A stretch of DNA of 64,000 bases from Natronolimnohabitans sp. A-GB9 (GTDB taxonomy: Archaea > Halobacteriota > Halobacteria > Halobacteriales > Natrialbaceae): the NCBI RefSeq assembly GCF_030848565.1, contig NZ_JAVDDV010000015.1, positions 1 through 64,000 of the forward strand, given 5' to 3'. The first letter of the stretch is position 1. Every line of letters starts with the position of its first letter. A program made the position numbers and the translations under genes. Below, one piece after another: positions 17,614-26,102 of the stretch. Below the pieces are notes generated by a model that saw only the letters and a program-made list of their open reading frames with translations, was not told where the DNA came from and did no database searches.

Positions 17614-18065
17614 CGACCGGGCCGAAACTTCGCACCGGGAAGACGCTCGTTCCCGGACTGCTTGCGGCTGCGCTGTTCGCGCTGATGGCGCTGATCGTGC
17701 TCAACACGTCGTTCCAGCCGCTTGCCGACGGTGGCTTCGAGGCCGACTCGATCACCGCCGCTATCGGCTACGCACTGCTCGACCTCGAGCCGCTCCAGGA
17801 GTCGGCTGGCGTCACCGGCACCGAGCCGTTCCTCGCGGCCTTCTTGCTGATCGCCGTCGCGCTCGACGCCGCACTCGACGCGGCGCTCGTCCTCGCGAAA
17901 CGCGAGGAGGAGGGTCAACCGGTGGCCGCGCTCGCGAGTTCGGGGCCCGACGATTCGGGGGCTGCACCCGACTCGAGTGGCTTTGGCCGCTCGGAGCCGA
18001 CGGCGGCCGACGGTGGAACGAGTGGGGCCGACACCGACTTGCAGACCGGAGGTGAGAGCCGATGA
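17610..18065 (+). CDS. nuoJ2: NADH-quinone oxidoreductase subunit J, C-terminal part
   Basis: 151 residues overlapping the first half by 4 bp. Two hydrophobic helices (KTLVPGLLAAALFALMALIVL and PFLAAFLLIAVALDAALDAAL) match the end of NuoJ. The last 50 residues are a hydrophilic, Ser/Asp/Gly-rich tail (SSGPDDSGAAPDSSGFGRS) with no known role. It sits in the expected J slot before nuoK. Confidence 0.82.
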   Translation: MTTGPKLRTGKTLVPGLLAAALFALMALIVLNTSFQPLADGGFEADSITAAIGYALLDLEPLQESAGVTGTEPFLAAFLLIAVALDAALDAALVLAKREEEGQPVAALASSGPDDSGAAPDSSGFGRSEPTAADGGTSGADTDLQTGGESR

Positions 18066-18364
18066 TCGGCGTCGAGTACTACGTCCTGCTGTCGATGGCC
18101 GTCTTCAGTATCGGCCTCGTCGGCGTGTTGACGCGTCGTAACGCACTGACGTTCCTGATGTCCGTCGAACTCATGTTGAACGCGGCGAACATCAACCTGA
18201 TCGCCTTCGCGTTCTATCACGGCAACCTCACGGGGCAGGTCTTCGCGCTGTTTACCATGGCGCTTGCTGCCGCCGAGGTCGCCGTTGGACTCGGGATCAT
18301 CCTGGTGTTGTATCGCAACTTCCGTGACATCGACGTCACGGTTCCGACGACGATGAGGTGGTAA
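18062..18364 (+). CDS. nuoK: NADH-quinone oxidoreductase subunit K
   Basis: 100 residues with three helices and the NuoK signature: RRNALTFLMSVELMLNAANINLI and AAAEVAVGLGIILVLYRNF, including the membrane glutamates of the proton channel. It overlaps nuoJ2 by 4 bp and nuoL begins 1 bp beyond it. This is the normal length for the family. Confidence 0.95.
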   Translation: MIGVEYYVLLSMAVFSIGLVGVLTRRNALTFLMSVELMLNAANINLIAFAFYHGNLTGQVFALFTMALAAAEVAVGLGIILVLYRNFRDIDVTVPTTMRW

Positions 18365-18365
18365 G

Positions 18366-20399
18366 ATGGAAGGGGCATTCTCCTACGCACCGGCGATAGC
18401 GGCGTTCCCCCTCGTGGCCTTCGTGGTCGCACTGGCCTTCGGCAAGTGGCTGCCGAAGAAAGGTGCGATCCCGGGCATCGCGGCGACGGCAGCCTCGCTG
18501 CTGTTCTCGCTGTGGATGCTCGTTGCGGTCGCGAGCGGCGAAACGTATCACGAGACGTTGTACGAGTGGACGGCCGGCGAGGCCGCAAGCGAGGTCGGCG
18601 CCGACGGGATCGCGTTCTCGTTTGGCCTGTTGATTGACCCGCTTTCGGCGCTGATGTTGGTCATCGTCTCGCTGGTCGCCTTCCTCGTCCACGTGTTCAG
18701 TCTCGGCTACATGAACGCCGAGGGCGAGACCGGCCTCCCGCGGTACTACGCCGGACTCGGGCTCTTTACGTTCAGCATGCTCGCGTTCGTCTACGCGGAC
18801 AACCTGCTGATGGCGTTCATGTTCTTCGAGCTCGTCGGCCTCTGTTCGTACCTGCTGATCGGCTTCTGGTTCCGTACGCGATCCGCACCGTCGGCAGCGA
18901 AGAAGGCGTTCCTGGTCACCCGCTTCGGTGACTACTTCTTCCTGATCGGCGTCGTCGCGATCGCAGCGACCTTCGGGACGCTGCAGTTTGCCGGCGACCA
19001 GTCGTTCGTCGCGGCCGCGGAGACGGCGATCGACGACGGCGCGACCCTGTTCGGCTTCGACGCCGAGACGTGGGTGACGATCACCGGGCTGCTCGTGCTC
19101 GGTGGCGTCCTCGGGAAATCCGCACAGTTCCCGTTCCACACCTGGCTACCCGACGCGATGGAAGGCCCAACCACCGTCTCTGCGCTGATTCACGCGGCGA
19201 CGATGGTCGCGGCTGGCGTCTATCTCGTCGCCCGGATGTTCGGCTACTACGCTCTGTCGCCGACGGCACTGGCGATCATCGCCTTCGTCGGTGGCTTCAC
19301 TGCGCTGTTTGCCGCGACGATGGGTGTCGTCAAAGACGACATCAAGCAGGTGCTCGCCTACTCGACGATCAGCCAGTATGGATACATGATGCTCGGACTC
19401 GGCGTCGGCGGCTACGTCGCCGGGGTCTTCCACCTCATGAACCATGCCTTCTTCAAGGCGCTGCTGTTCCTGGGCGCCGGTGCCGTGATCATCCTCATGC
19501 ACCACGAACAGGACATGTGGAAGATGGGCGGACTGAAGGACAAAGCGCCCGTCACCTACTGGACTTTCCTCGCCGGCGCGCTCGCGCTCGCGGGGATCAT
19601 CCCGTTCTCGGGCTTCTGGTCGAAAGACGAGATCCTCTACGACGCGATCATCGTCGGCTTGGAGGAGCCGGTTATTCTCGCGGCCTACGCGATGGGGCTC
19701 GTGGCCGTCTTCTTCACCGGCTTCTACACGTTCCGGATGGTCTTCCTGACCTTCCACGGTGAGCCCCGTTCCGAGGCAGCCGAGGATCCGCATCCGGTCG
19801 GCTGGTCGGTCAAGTTCCCGCTGATCGTCCTCGGGCTCCTCGCGCTCGTCGCGGGTGTCGCTAACCTCGCACCCGTCGCCAAACTCGCAAACGTCGACAT
19901 CACGTTCTTAGAACACTGGCTCGACGGCGAGTACGGCGCGATCGAGGGCCTGACCTACGGCGCCTACGGTGAGCTGCTGGCCTACGAGACTGGCGTGATC
20001 GGCACCGAACAACAGACGGTGTTGATCGCCGCCGGTCTCTCCTTGCTGCTTGCCTTCTCCGGCGCGGGACTGGCCTGGAAGCTGTACAACGCGCCCGAAC
20101 CGGTCGCTCACAAGGAGCGGCTCGGCTCGGCCGGGACGGTCGTCGAGGACAACTACTACCAGGACGAGTACCAGGTCTGGCTCGCGGAAGGGGTCACGCT
20201 CCCGCTTGCGCGGGTCGCCGACCGCTTCGACCAGACCGTCATCGACGGTCTCGTCAACGGGGTCTCGAGCGCCAGCCTGTTCAGCAGTAGCTGGGTGAAA
20301 CGTATCCAGACGGGAATCGTGACGAACTACGCCGCGCTGATCGTGGCCGGATTCGTCGCCTTACTCCTCGGTCTGGGACTCTACGGAGGGTGGTTCTGA
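18366..20399 (+). CDS. nuoL: NADH-quinone oxidoreductase subunit L
   Basis: 677 residues with about 15-16 helices. Antiporter-like core motifs are FFELVGLCSYLLIGFW, AQFPFHTWLPDAMEGPTTVSALIHAATMV and VKDDIKQVLAYSTISQYGYMMLGLG. The C-terminal part contains the lateral-helix region after an amphipathic stretch (residues about 480-600) and ends in a final helix. It forms the distal proton-pumping unit. Its stop overlaps the start of nuoM (TGATG). Confidence 0.96.
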   Translation: MEGAFSYAPAIAAFPLVAFVVALAFGKWLPKKGAIPGIAATAASLLFSLWMLVAVASGETYHETLYEWTAGEAASEVGADGIAFSFGLLIDPLSALMLVIVSLVAFLVHVFSLGYMNAEGETGLPRYYAGLGLFTFSMLAFVYADNLLMAFMFFELVGLCSYLLIGFWFRTRSAPSAAKKAFLVTRFGDYFFLIGVVAIAATFGTLQFAGDQSFVAAAETAIDDGATLFGFDAETWVTITGLLVLGGVLGKSAQFPFHTWLPDAMEGPTTVSALIHAATMVAAGVYLVARMFGYYALSPTALAIIAFVGGFTALFAATMGVVKDDIKQVLAYSTISQYGYMMLGLGVGGYVAGVFHLMNHAFFKALLFLGAGAVIILMHHEQDMWKMGGLKDKAPVTYWTFLAGALALAGIIPFSGFWSKDEILYDAIIVGLEEPVILAAYAMGLVAVFFTGFYTFRMVFLTFHGEPRSEAAEDPHPVGWSVKFPLIVLGLLALVAGVANLAPVAKLANVDITFLEHWLDGEYGAIEGLTYGAYGELLAYETGVIGTEQQTVLIAAGLSLLLAFSGAGLAWKLYNAPEPVAHKERLGSAGTVVEDNYYQDEYQVWLAEGVTLPLARVADRFDQTVIDGLVNGVSSASLFSSSWVKRIQTGIVTNYAALIVAGFVALLLGLGLYGGWF

Positions 20400-21922
20400 T
20401 GATGATCGAAGCACTGATCGCGGTCGCACTGGTCGGCGCACTCGTCACGTTCGTCGCGCCGAATCGCGTCGCGGGCAAGCTGGCCTTTGCGATCAGCCTG
20501 GTGCCAGTCGCGCTCAGCCTGTGGCTGTTCACGGCCTTCGACGGCAGCGGCAACGCGTTGCTCGATGGCACCCTCGCCTTCGAATCTCACTACGAGTGGA
20601 TCCAGCTTGGCGAGTACACGATCTCGTGGTTCGTCGGTCTCGACGGCATTAGCCTGCCGCTTGTCGTCCTGACGACGATCCTCACGTCGCTGGCTATCAT
20701 GAGTTCCTGGACGCCGATCGACGAGCGTGAGTCCCAGTTCTACGGACTCGTGCTCTTCATCGAGGCGAGCCTGATCGGCGTCTTCGCCGCGCTGGATTTC
20801 TTCCTCTGGTTCATCTTCTGGGAAGCCGTCCTGATCCCGATGTACCTGCTGATCGGGATCTGGGGCGGTCCACGCCGGAAGTACGCCGCGATCAAGTTCT
20901 TCGTCTACACGAACGTGGCGTCGCTGCTGATGTTCGGTGCCTTCATCGCGCTCGTCTTCGGGCTCGGTGACGCCGTCACGAGTTTCGCACTCCCCGAGGT
21001 TACGGACGCGATGCTCAACGGCGGCCCCGAAGGCTTCTTCGGCCTCGAGGGAACCACTCTCGCGTCGGTTGTCTTCGTCGCACTGTTCATCGGCTTTGCA
21101 GTGAAGGTCCCGGTGGTTCCGTTCCACACGTGGCTGCCTGACGCCCACGTCGAGGCACCGACGCCCGCGTCGGTGCTTCTGGCCGGCGTCCTGCTGAAGA
21201 TGGGGACCTACGCCCTGCTCCGGTTCAACTTCACGATGTTCCCGGACCAGGTCGAGGCCTATGCGGTTCCGATCGCTGCGATCGCGGTCATCAGCGTCAT
21301 CTACGGCGCGATGCTGGCACTGGCCCAGACCGACCTAAAGCGGATCGTCGCCTACTCCTCCGTGTCGTCGATGGGCTATGTCATCCTTGGCCTGATCGCC
21401 TACACGCAGTTCGGAGTCGGTGGCGCGACGTTCCAGATGGTCAGTCACGGCCTCATCTCCGGGTTGATGTTCATGGCCGTCGGCGTTATCTACAACGCCA
21501 CCCACACCCGGCTCGTCACCGACATGTCCGGGATCGCAGACCGGATGCCCGTCGCGGTGGGGATCCTGGTCGCCGGTGCCTTCGGCTACATGGGACTCCC
21601 GCTGATGAGCGGCTTCGCCGCCGAATACTTCATCTTCTTCGGCGCGTTCGGTGCCGACTTCGCCTACGCGCCCCTGTTTACGGGGCTGGCGATGTTCGGT
21701 ATCGTCCTCGTGGCCGGCTACCTGCTGTTTGCGCTCCAGCGCACCGTCTTCGGTCCGTACCGACTCGAAACCGACTACGAGGTGAGCCGCGCCCCGCTGC
21801 ACGACCTCGCACCGATGTTCGTCCTGCTGGGACTGATCATCGCACTGGGCGTGGCCCCCGATCTGATCTTCGAGATGATAACCGACGCAGTCGATCCGAT
21901 TCTCGAGGGAGGTGACCTGTAA
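20399..21922 (+). CDS. nuoM: NADH-quinone oxidoreductase subunit M
   Basis: 507 residues from MMIEALIAVALVG; the upstream GTG lies inside nuoL and is rejected. Antiporter-like motifs are FFLWFIFWEAVLIPMYLLIG, VVPFHTWLPDAHVEAPTPASVLLAGVLLKMG and AQTDLKRIVAYSSVSSMGYV. About 14 helices. Its TAA shares a base with the nuoN ATG. Confidence 0.96.
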   Translation: MMIEALIAVALVGALVTFVAPNRVAGKLAFAISLVPVALSLWLFTAFDGSGNALLDGTLAFESHYEWIQLGEYTISWFVGLDGISLPLVVLTTILTSLAIMSSWTPIDERESQFYGLVLFIEASLIGVFAALDFFLWFIFWEAVLIPMYLLIGIWGGPRRKYAAIKFFVYTNVASLLMFGAFIALVFGLGDAVTSFALPEVTDAMLNGGPEGFFGLEGTTLASVVFVALFIGFAVKVPVVPFHTWLPDAHVEAPTPASVLLAGVLLKMGTYALLRFNFTMFPDQVEAYAVPIAAIAVISVIYGAMLALAQTDLKRIVAYSSVSSMGYVILGLIAYTQFGVGGATFQMVSHGLISGLMFMAVGVIYNATHTRLVTDMSGIADRMPVAVGILVAGAFGYMGLPLMSGFAAEYFIFFGAFGADFAYAPLFTGLAMFGIVLVAGYLLFALQRTVFGPYRLETDYEVSRAPLHDLAPMFVLLGLIIALGVAPDLIFEMITDAVDPILEGGDL

Positions 21923-23454
21923 TGGCGATCTACGAACTCCCACAGTGGGCGGCGCTCGGTCCGGCGCTGCTGTTGGCGGCGACCGCACTGATGCTGTTTC
22001 TCTTCGACAGCATCTCGCCACGGTCGACGAACCGTTCGCTGCTTGCCGGCACTGCAGCGGCTGGCTCGCTGGCTTCGCTGGCCGTCGCCGTCTGGTTTAC
22101 TGCCGCCGGCGTCGGCACGCCGACCGCCGAGGGCGGTCGTGGCGTCATCGACCCGACCCACGGCTTCGTCGTCGACCAGCTGGCGCTGTACTTCATGATC
22201 GTCGTCGCCATCGTGACGGCGCTGATCGTCGTCGCCAGCTACGACTACCTGGTCGATCACGCCTACCAGGCCGAGTACTACTCGCTCGTCATCCTCGCGG
22301 CGACCGGCATGTCGCTGATGGCCGCCGCCGACAGCCTCGTGACGATCTTTATCGCACTCGAGCTGGCGAGCCTGCCGTCGTATGCCCTCGTGGCGATCCT
22401 AAAGGACAACCGCGGCAGCGTCGAGGCCGGTCTGAAGTACTTCCTGATCGGCGCGTTGTCGTCGGCGATCTTCGTCTACGGGATCTCGCTGGTCTACGGT
22501 GCGACGGGCCACCTCGAGCTGTCGGCCATCGCCGAGGTCATCACCGACGGCGAGGCCGATCCCTACGGCGGACTGCTCGGACTCGGTCTGTTGATGCTGA
22601 TCGGCGGTGTCGCGTTCAAGACCGCGAGCGTTCCGTTCCACTTCTGGGCGCCAGAGGCCTACGAGGGCGCGCCCGCACCGATCAGCGCGTTCCTCTCCTC
22701 GGCCTCGAAGGCAGCCGGCTTCGTTATCGCCTTCCGCATCTTCACCGAGGCGTTCCCCCTCGGTGAGATCGGCGCCGTGATCGGCTTCGACTGGACGGTC
22801 GCGTTCATCGTGCTCGCGATCGTCACCATGACGCTTGGGAACTTCGCGGCGGCCACCCAGGACAACGTCAAGCGGATGCTCGCCTACTCCTCGATCGGCC
22901 ACGCCGGCTACGCGCTGATCGGGCTGGCAGGCTTGACCGTCGACGGCGGTGAGCTCGTCATGGGCGCGGCGATGATGCACCTGCTCGTCTACGGCTTCAT
23001 GAACACGGGTGCGTTCCTGTTCGTCGCGCTGGCCGAACACTGGGGTGTCGGCCGCACCTTCGAGGATTACAACGGTCTCTCGGCACAGGCACCGGTCGCC
23101 TGCGCTGCGATGGCCGTCTTCCTCTTTAGCCTCGCGGGGATCCCGCCCTTCGGTGGCTTCTTCAGCAAGTACTTCCTGTTCGTCGGGGCGATCGAGGCCG
23201 CAGCCGCCAACATGGCGATGCTCGTCGTGGCTGCCGCGCTCGTGGTCAACAGCGCGCTCTCGCTGTACTACTACTCGCGGCTGGTCAAGGCACTGTGGAT
23301 CGAAGAGCCACCCGCGACCCGTGATCGCCTCGCCCAGCCGACCGGAATCTACGCGGCGATCGTCGTCGCCGCCGTGATGACGATCGTCATCCTGCCCGGC
23401 TTCGGACCGGTCGTCGACGCGGCGATCGGCGCTGCCGAGGCGGTCGTCGGCTAA
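21922..23454 (+). CDS. nuoN: NADH-quinone oxidoreductase subunit N
   Basis: 510 residues with about 14 helices. The family pattern includes IALELASLPSYALVAILK, FKTASVPFHFWAPEAYEGAP and ATQDNVKRMLAYSSIGHAGYAL. It is the last gene of the operon and the third antiporter-like subunit. There is no gene for NuoE, F or G before or after, so the NADH-oxidising module is missing. Confidence 0.96.
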   Translation: MAIYELPQWAALGPALLLAATALMLFLFDSISPRSTNRSLLAGTAAAGSLASLAVAVWFTAAGVGTPTAEGGRGVIDPTHGFVVDQLALYFMIVVAIVTALIVVASYDYLVDHAYQAEYYSLVILAATGMSLMAAADSLVTIFIALELASLPSYALVAILKDNRGSVEAGLKYFLIGALSSAIFVYGISLVYGATGHLELSAIAEVITDGEADPYGGLLGLGLLMLIGGVAFKTASVPFHFWAPEAYEGAPAPISAFLSSASKAAGFVIAFRIFTEAFPLGEIGAVIGFDWTVAFIVLAIVTMTLGNFAAATQDNVKRMLAYSSIGHAGYALIGLAGLTVDGGELVMGAAMMHLLVYGFMNTGAFLFVALAEHWGVGRTFEDYNGLSAQAPVACAAMAVFLFSLAGIPPFGGFFSKYFLFVGAIEAAAANMAMLVVAAALVVNSALSLYYYSRLVKALWIEEPPATRDRLAQPTGIYAAIVVAAVMTIVILPGFGPVVDAAIGAAEAVVG

Positions 23455-23556
23455 CGCCGACGATCGACGTTCGGTCGAACCGCTGTAACGACGTCCGGCC
23501 GGCGTCTGCGAACCGAGCCGGTAGCTTTTCACCCTCGGAATTGCAACACGCGACAT

Positions 23557-25110
23557 ATGGTTTTCCGGCTCGTGCTCGGGTGTGCAACGGTGGGCCGCCA
23601 GGTCGTCGAACAGCTCCCCGAGCGCGACGGCGGCGAGTCCGACCGTCTGCTCGTCGTCACCGACGACGACGGCGTCGTCGAGACGCTGCGCGACGAAAGC
23701 GTCCCCGCACGTCACGCGGATCCGACCGATCCATCGGCGATCGCGAACCTCGAGCCCCCGGACGTGATCTTCATCGCCGGCGATCGTACCGACGTCAACC
23801 GGGTCGCCCTCGAGATCGCCCGGGATCGTTTCCCGACGGCGTCGATCGTCGCTTATCTGGGCGGCAACGCGACGGCCGACGACCGCGATCGGTTCGACGA
23901 ACTCGCCGATCACATCGTCGACGCCGAGCGAGCCATGGTCGAACACGTCGTCGAGAGCGCGGTGAGTCCGTCCGCGGACGCAGCGATCAGGCTTCGAAAC
24001 CAGCTGGCGACCATCGACGGCCGGCTGGCTGTCGTCATGCACGACAACCCCGACCCGGACGCGATCGCAAGCGCCGTCGCACTGGTCGACATCGCCGACG
24101 AGATGAACGTCGACGCCGACGCCTGTTACTTCGGCGAGATCTCCCACCAGGAGAACCGGGCGATGGTCAACTTACTCGATCTCGACCTCCAGAACCACTC
24201 GCCCGACGACTCGCTCGAGGCCTACGATGCCTTCGCGTTGGTCGACCACTCCAGACCCGGTGTCAACGATCAACTGCCCGAGGACCTCGACGTCGACATC
24301 GTCATCGATCACCACCCGCCTCGTGGGCCGGTGCCCGGCGAGTTCGTCGACCTGCGTGAACGGGCCGGCGCGACCAGTACCGTCCTGACCGAGTACCTAG
24401 AGCGGTTCAGACTCGAGCCTCGACGTTCGACGGCGACGGCGCTACTGTATGGTATTCGGATCGACACGAACGATTTCACGCGGGAAGTCTCCGCGGCCGA
24501 CTTCAACGCCGCATCGATCCTCTGGCCGTACGTCGATACGTCGGTTCTCGAGCAGGTCGAACAGCCGACGGTCGAGGGGGAAACCCTGGAGACGATCGCG
24601 CGAGCGATCAAGAACCGCATCCAGCGCGACTCGGTCGCGATCGCCAGCGTTGGACAGATCAGCAACCGTGATGCCTTACCACAGGCGGCCGATCAGCTGC
24701 TGTCGATGGGAGGGATCGAGACGACGTTGGTCTTCGGGTTCCGCGACGAGATGGTCTATCTCTCTGCGCGGTCGCGAGACGCCGACGTCGACCTCGGTGA
24801 GGCGGTCCGTGACGCCTTCGACCGGATCGGCAGCGGTGGCGGTCACGCCGACATGGCCGGCGCGCAACTCGAGTTGGGAATCATGGGCAGCGTCGACGAC
24901 GACGACGAGGTCGAATCCATCGTCAGCGTCGTCGAGGAAGTGATCACGAACCGCTTTCTCGAGGCGATCGACACCAGCCCGGGGACGCCGGTCGGCGCCT
25001 ACAGCCAGACCAGCCAGTGGCTGTTCTCGGTCGACGAGGGCGGCGGACCGGCGGGCGATCGGACTCGATCCGACGACGACGGCGAGGCCGGAAGCGAGGA
25101 ATCCGCGTGA
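23557..25110 (+). CDS. TrkA-N domain fused to DHH phosphoesterase
   Basis: 517 residues. Residues 1-125 resemble a TrkA-N/RCK nucleotide-binding fold (FRLVLGCATVGRQVVEQLPE, DVIFIAGDRTDVNRVAL). Residues about 145-300 are the DHH domain: VVMHDNPDPDAIASAVAL, DAFALVDHSRPG and DIVIDHHPP supply the metal-binding Asp/His set. Near residue 425 GSGGGHADMAGAQ is the DHHA1 signature. The catalytic class is NrnA-like (nanoRNA, pAp or cyclic dinucleotide hydrolysis); substrate is unknown. A nucleotide-sensing N-terminus could regulate the hydrolase. A polar tail of about 40 residues follows. Confidence 0.88.
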   Translation: MVFRLVLGCATVGRQVVEQLPERDGGESDRLLVVTDDDGVVETLRDESVPARHADPTDPSAIANLEPPDVIFIAGDRTDVNRVALEIARDRFPTASIVAYLGGNATADDRDRFDELADHIVDAERAMVEHVVESAVSPSADAAIRLRNQLATIDGRLAVVMHDNPDPDAIASAVALVDIADEMNVDADACYFGEISHQENRAMVNLLDLDLQNHSPDDSLEAYDAFALVDHSRPGVNDQLPEDLDVDIVIDHHPPRGPVPGEFVDLRERAGATSTVLTEYLERFRLEPRRSTATALLYGIRIDTNDFTREVSAADFNAASILWPYVDTSVLEQVEQPTVEGETLETIARAIKNRIQRDSVAIASVGQISNRDALPQAADQLLSMGGIETTLVFGFRDEMVYLSARSRDADVDLGEAVRDAFDRIGSGGGHADMAGAQLELGIMGSVDDDDEVESIVSVVEEVITNRFLEAIDTSPGTPVGAYSQTSQWLFSVDEGGGPAGDRTRSDDDGEAGSEESA

Positions 25111-25151
25111 AACGAGACAGTCTTTTGCGCGCGGGGTCCGTTGAAACGCCC

Positions 25152-25958
25152 ATGGAAGTCGCGTCGGAGCGAAGCAAGCCCCAGGTCAAGGAGTATATGA
25201 CGCGTGACGTGGCGACGGTCGCCCCCGAGACGACGGTCGGACAGGTCGCCACGCGGATCGCCGAGAGCGACAAGCACAGCGGGTTTCCCGTCTGCGAACG
25301 CCGCCGCGTGGAAGGGTTCGTCAGCGCACGGGATCTGTTACTGGCCGACGACGACGATCCCATCTTCAAGGTGATGACGACCGATCTGCTGGTCGCCCAT
25401 CCTGACATGAAGGTGACCGACGCCGCCCGCGTCATCCTCCGGTCGGGGATCCAGAAGCTCCCCGTCGTCGACGACGCTGGGAACCTCGTGGGAATCATCT
25501 CGAACGCCGACGTCATCCGCAGCCAGATCGAGCGCGCCACCCCCGAGAAGGTGGGGAAGCTGATGCGTACCCTCGAGGAGATCCACAACGTCTCTCTCGA
25601 GCAGGAACGGCGAACGGTTCCGCTTTCGGAGCTGACGCCGACTCAGGGGCGGGTGTACGCCGACGAACTCGAGGGGCGCCGTTACGAACTCGAGCGCGGC
25701 TTAGCCGAGCCGCTAGTCGTCATCGACAACGACGGCACGCTGTTGCTCGCCGACGGTCACCACCGCGTGCTCGCAGCGGACCGCCTCGAGATCGACGAGA
25801 TGGACGCCTACGTGATCGTCGTCGACGAGACCATCGATCTCGGGATGGCCCGGACCGCCGCCAAGGAGGACCTCGAACAGATCGACGATATCGACGTCGT
25901 CGACTACGCCCGGCATCCACTCGTCCAGACGACGAAACGGTTGCAGTCGGGCGACTGA
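25152..25958 (+). CDS. CBS-pair and ParB-like nuclease domain protein
   Basis: 268 residues from MEVASERSKPQVKEYM. Two CBS motifs are seen at about 14-66 (MTRDVATVAPETTVGQVA, FPVCERRRVEGFVSARDLL) and 75-130 (LLVAHPDMKVTDAARVIL, KLPVVDDAGNLVGIISNADV). From about 155 a ParB/sulfiredoxin-like domain appears (RTVPLSELTPTQGRVY ... LVVIDNDGTLLLADGHHRVLAADRL). CBS pairs bind adenine nucleotides. The gene follows the TrkA-N/DHH gene at 41 bp on the same strand, so a shared nucleotide-related function is possible. Role unknown. Confidence 0.82.
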   Translation: MEVASERSKPQVKEYMTRDVATVAPETTVGQVATRIAESDKHSGFPVCERRRVEGFVSARDLLLADDDDPIFKVMTTDLLVAHPDMKVTDAARVILRSGIQKLPVVDDAGNLVGIISNADVIRSQIERATPEKVGKLMRTLEEIHNVSLEQERRTVPLSELTPTQGRVYADELEGRRYELERGLAEPLVVIDNDGTLLLADGHHRVLAADRLEIDEMDAYVIVVDETIDLGMARTAAKEDLEQIDDIDVVDYARHPLVQTTKRLQSGD

Positions 25959-26102
25959 CTGATCGTTTCTCGGAGCATCCCGACCCGTCTCGGAGTCGTT
26001 CCGAGCCGTCCCCTATTTTGCTGACCGTTTTACGGAGACGTTCTTGACACTTGCTATCATTCCCCGGAATCCTTAATGCCGCGCCTGGCAAAAATTGCGA
26101 GT

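Noticed and set aside
18401-18402. NuoJ frameshift
   Set aside because: The two NuoJ halves overlap by a start/stop ATGA with proper starts and sit before an intact nuoK; this is the usual haloarchaeal split, not an error.
22399-24147. Long minus-strand open frame of 582 codons opposite nuoN and the DHH gene
   Set aside because: It is antisense to clear genes, Arg/Asp/Glu-rich without domains, and caused by GC-rich third positions.
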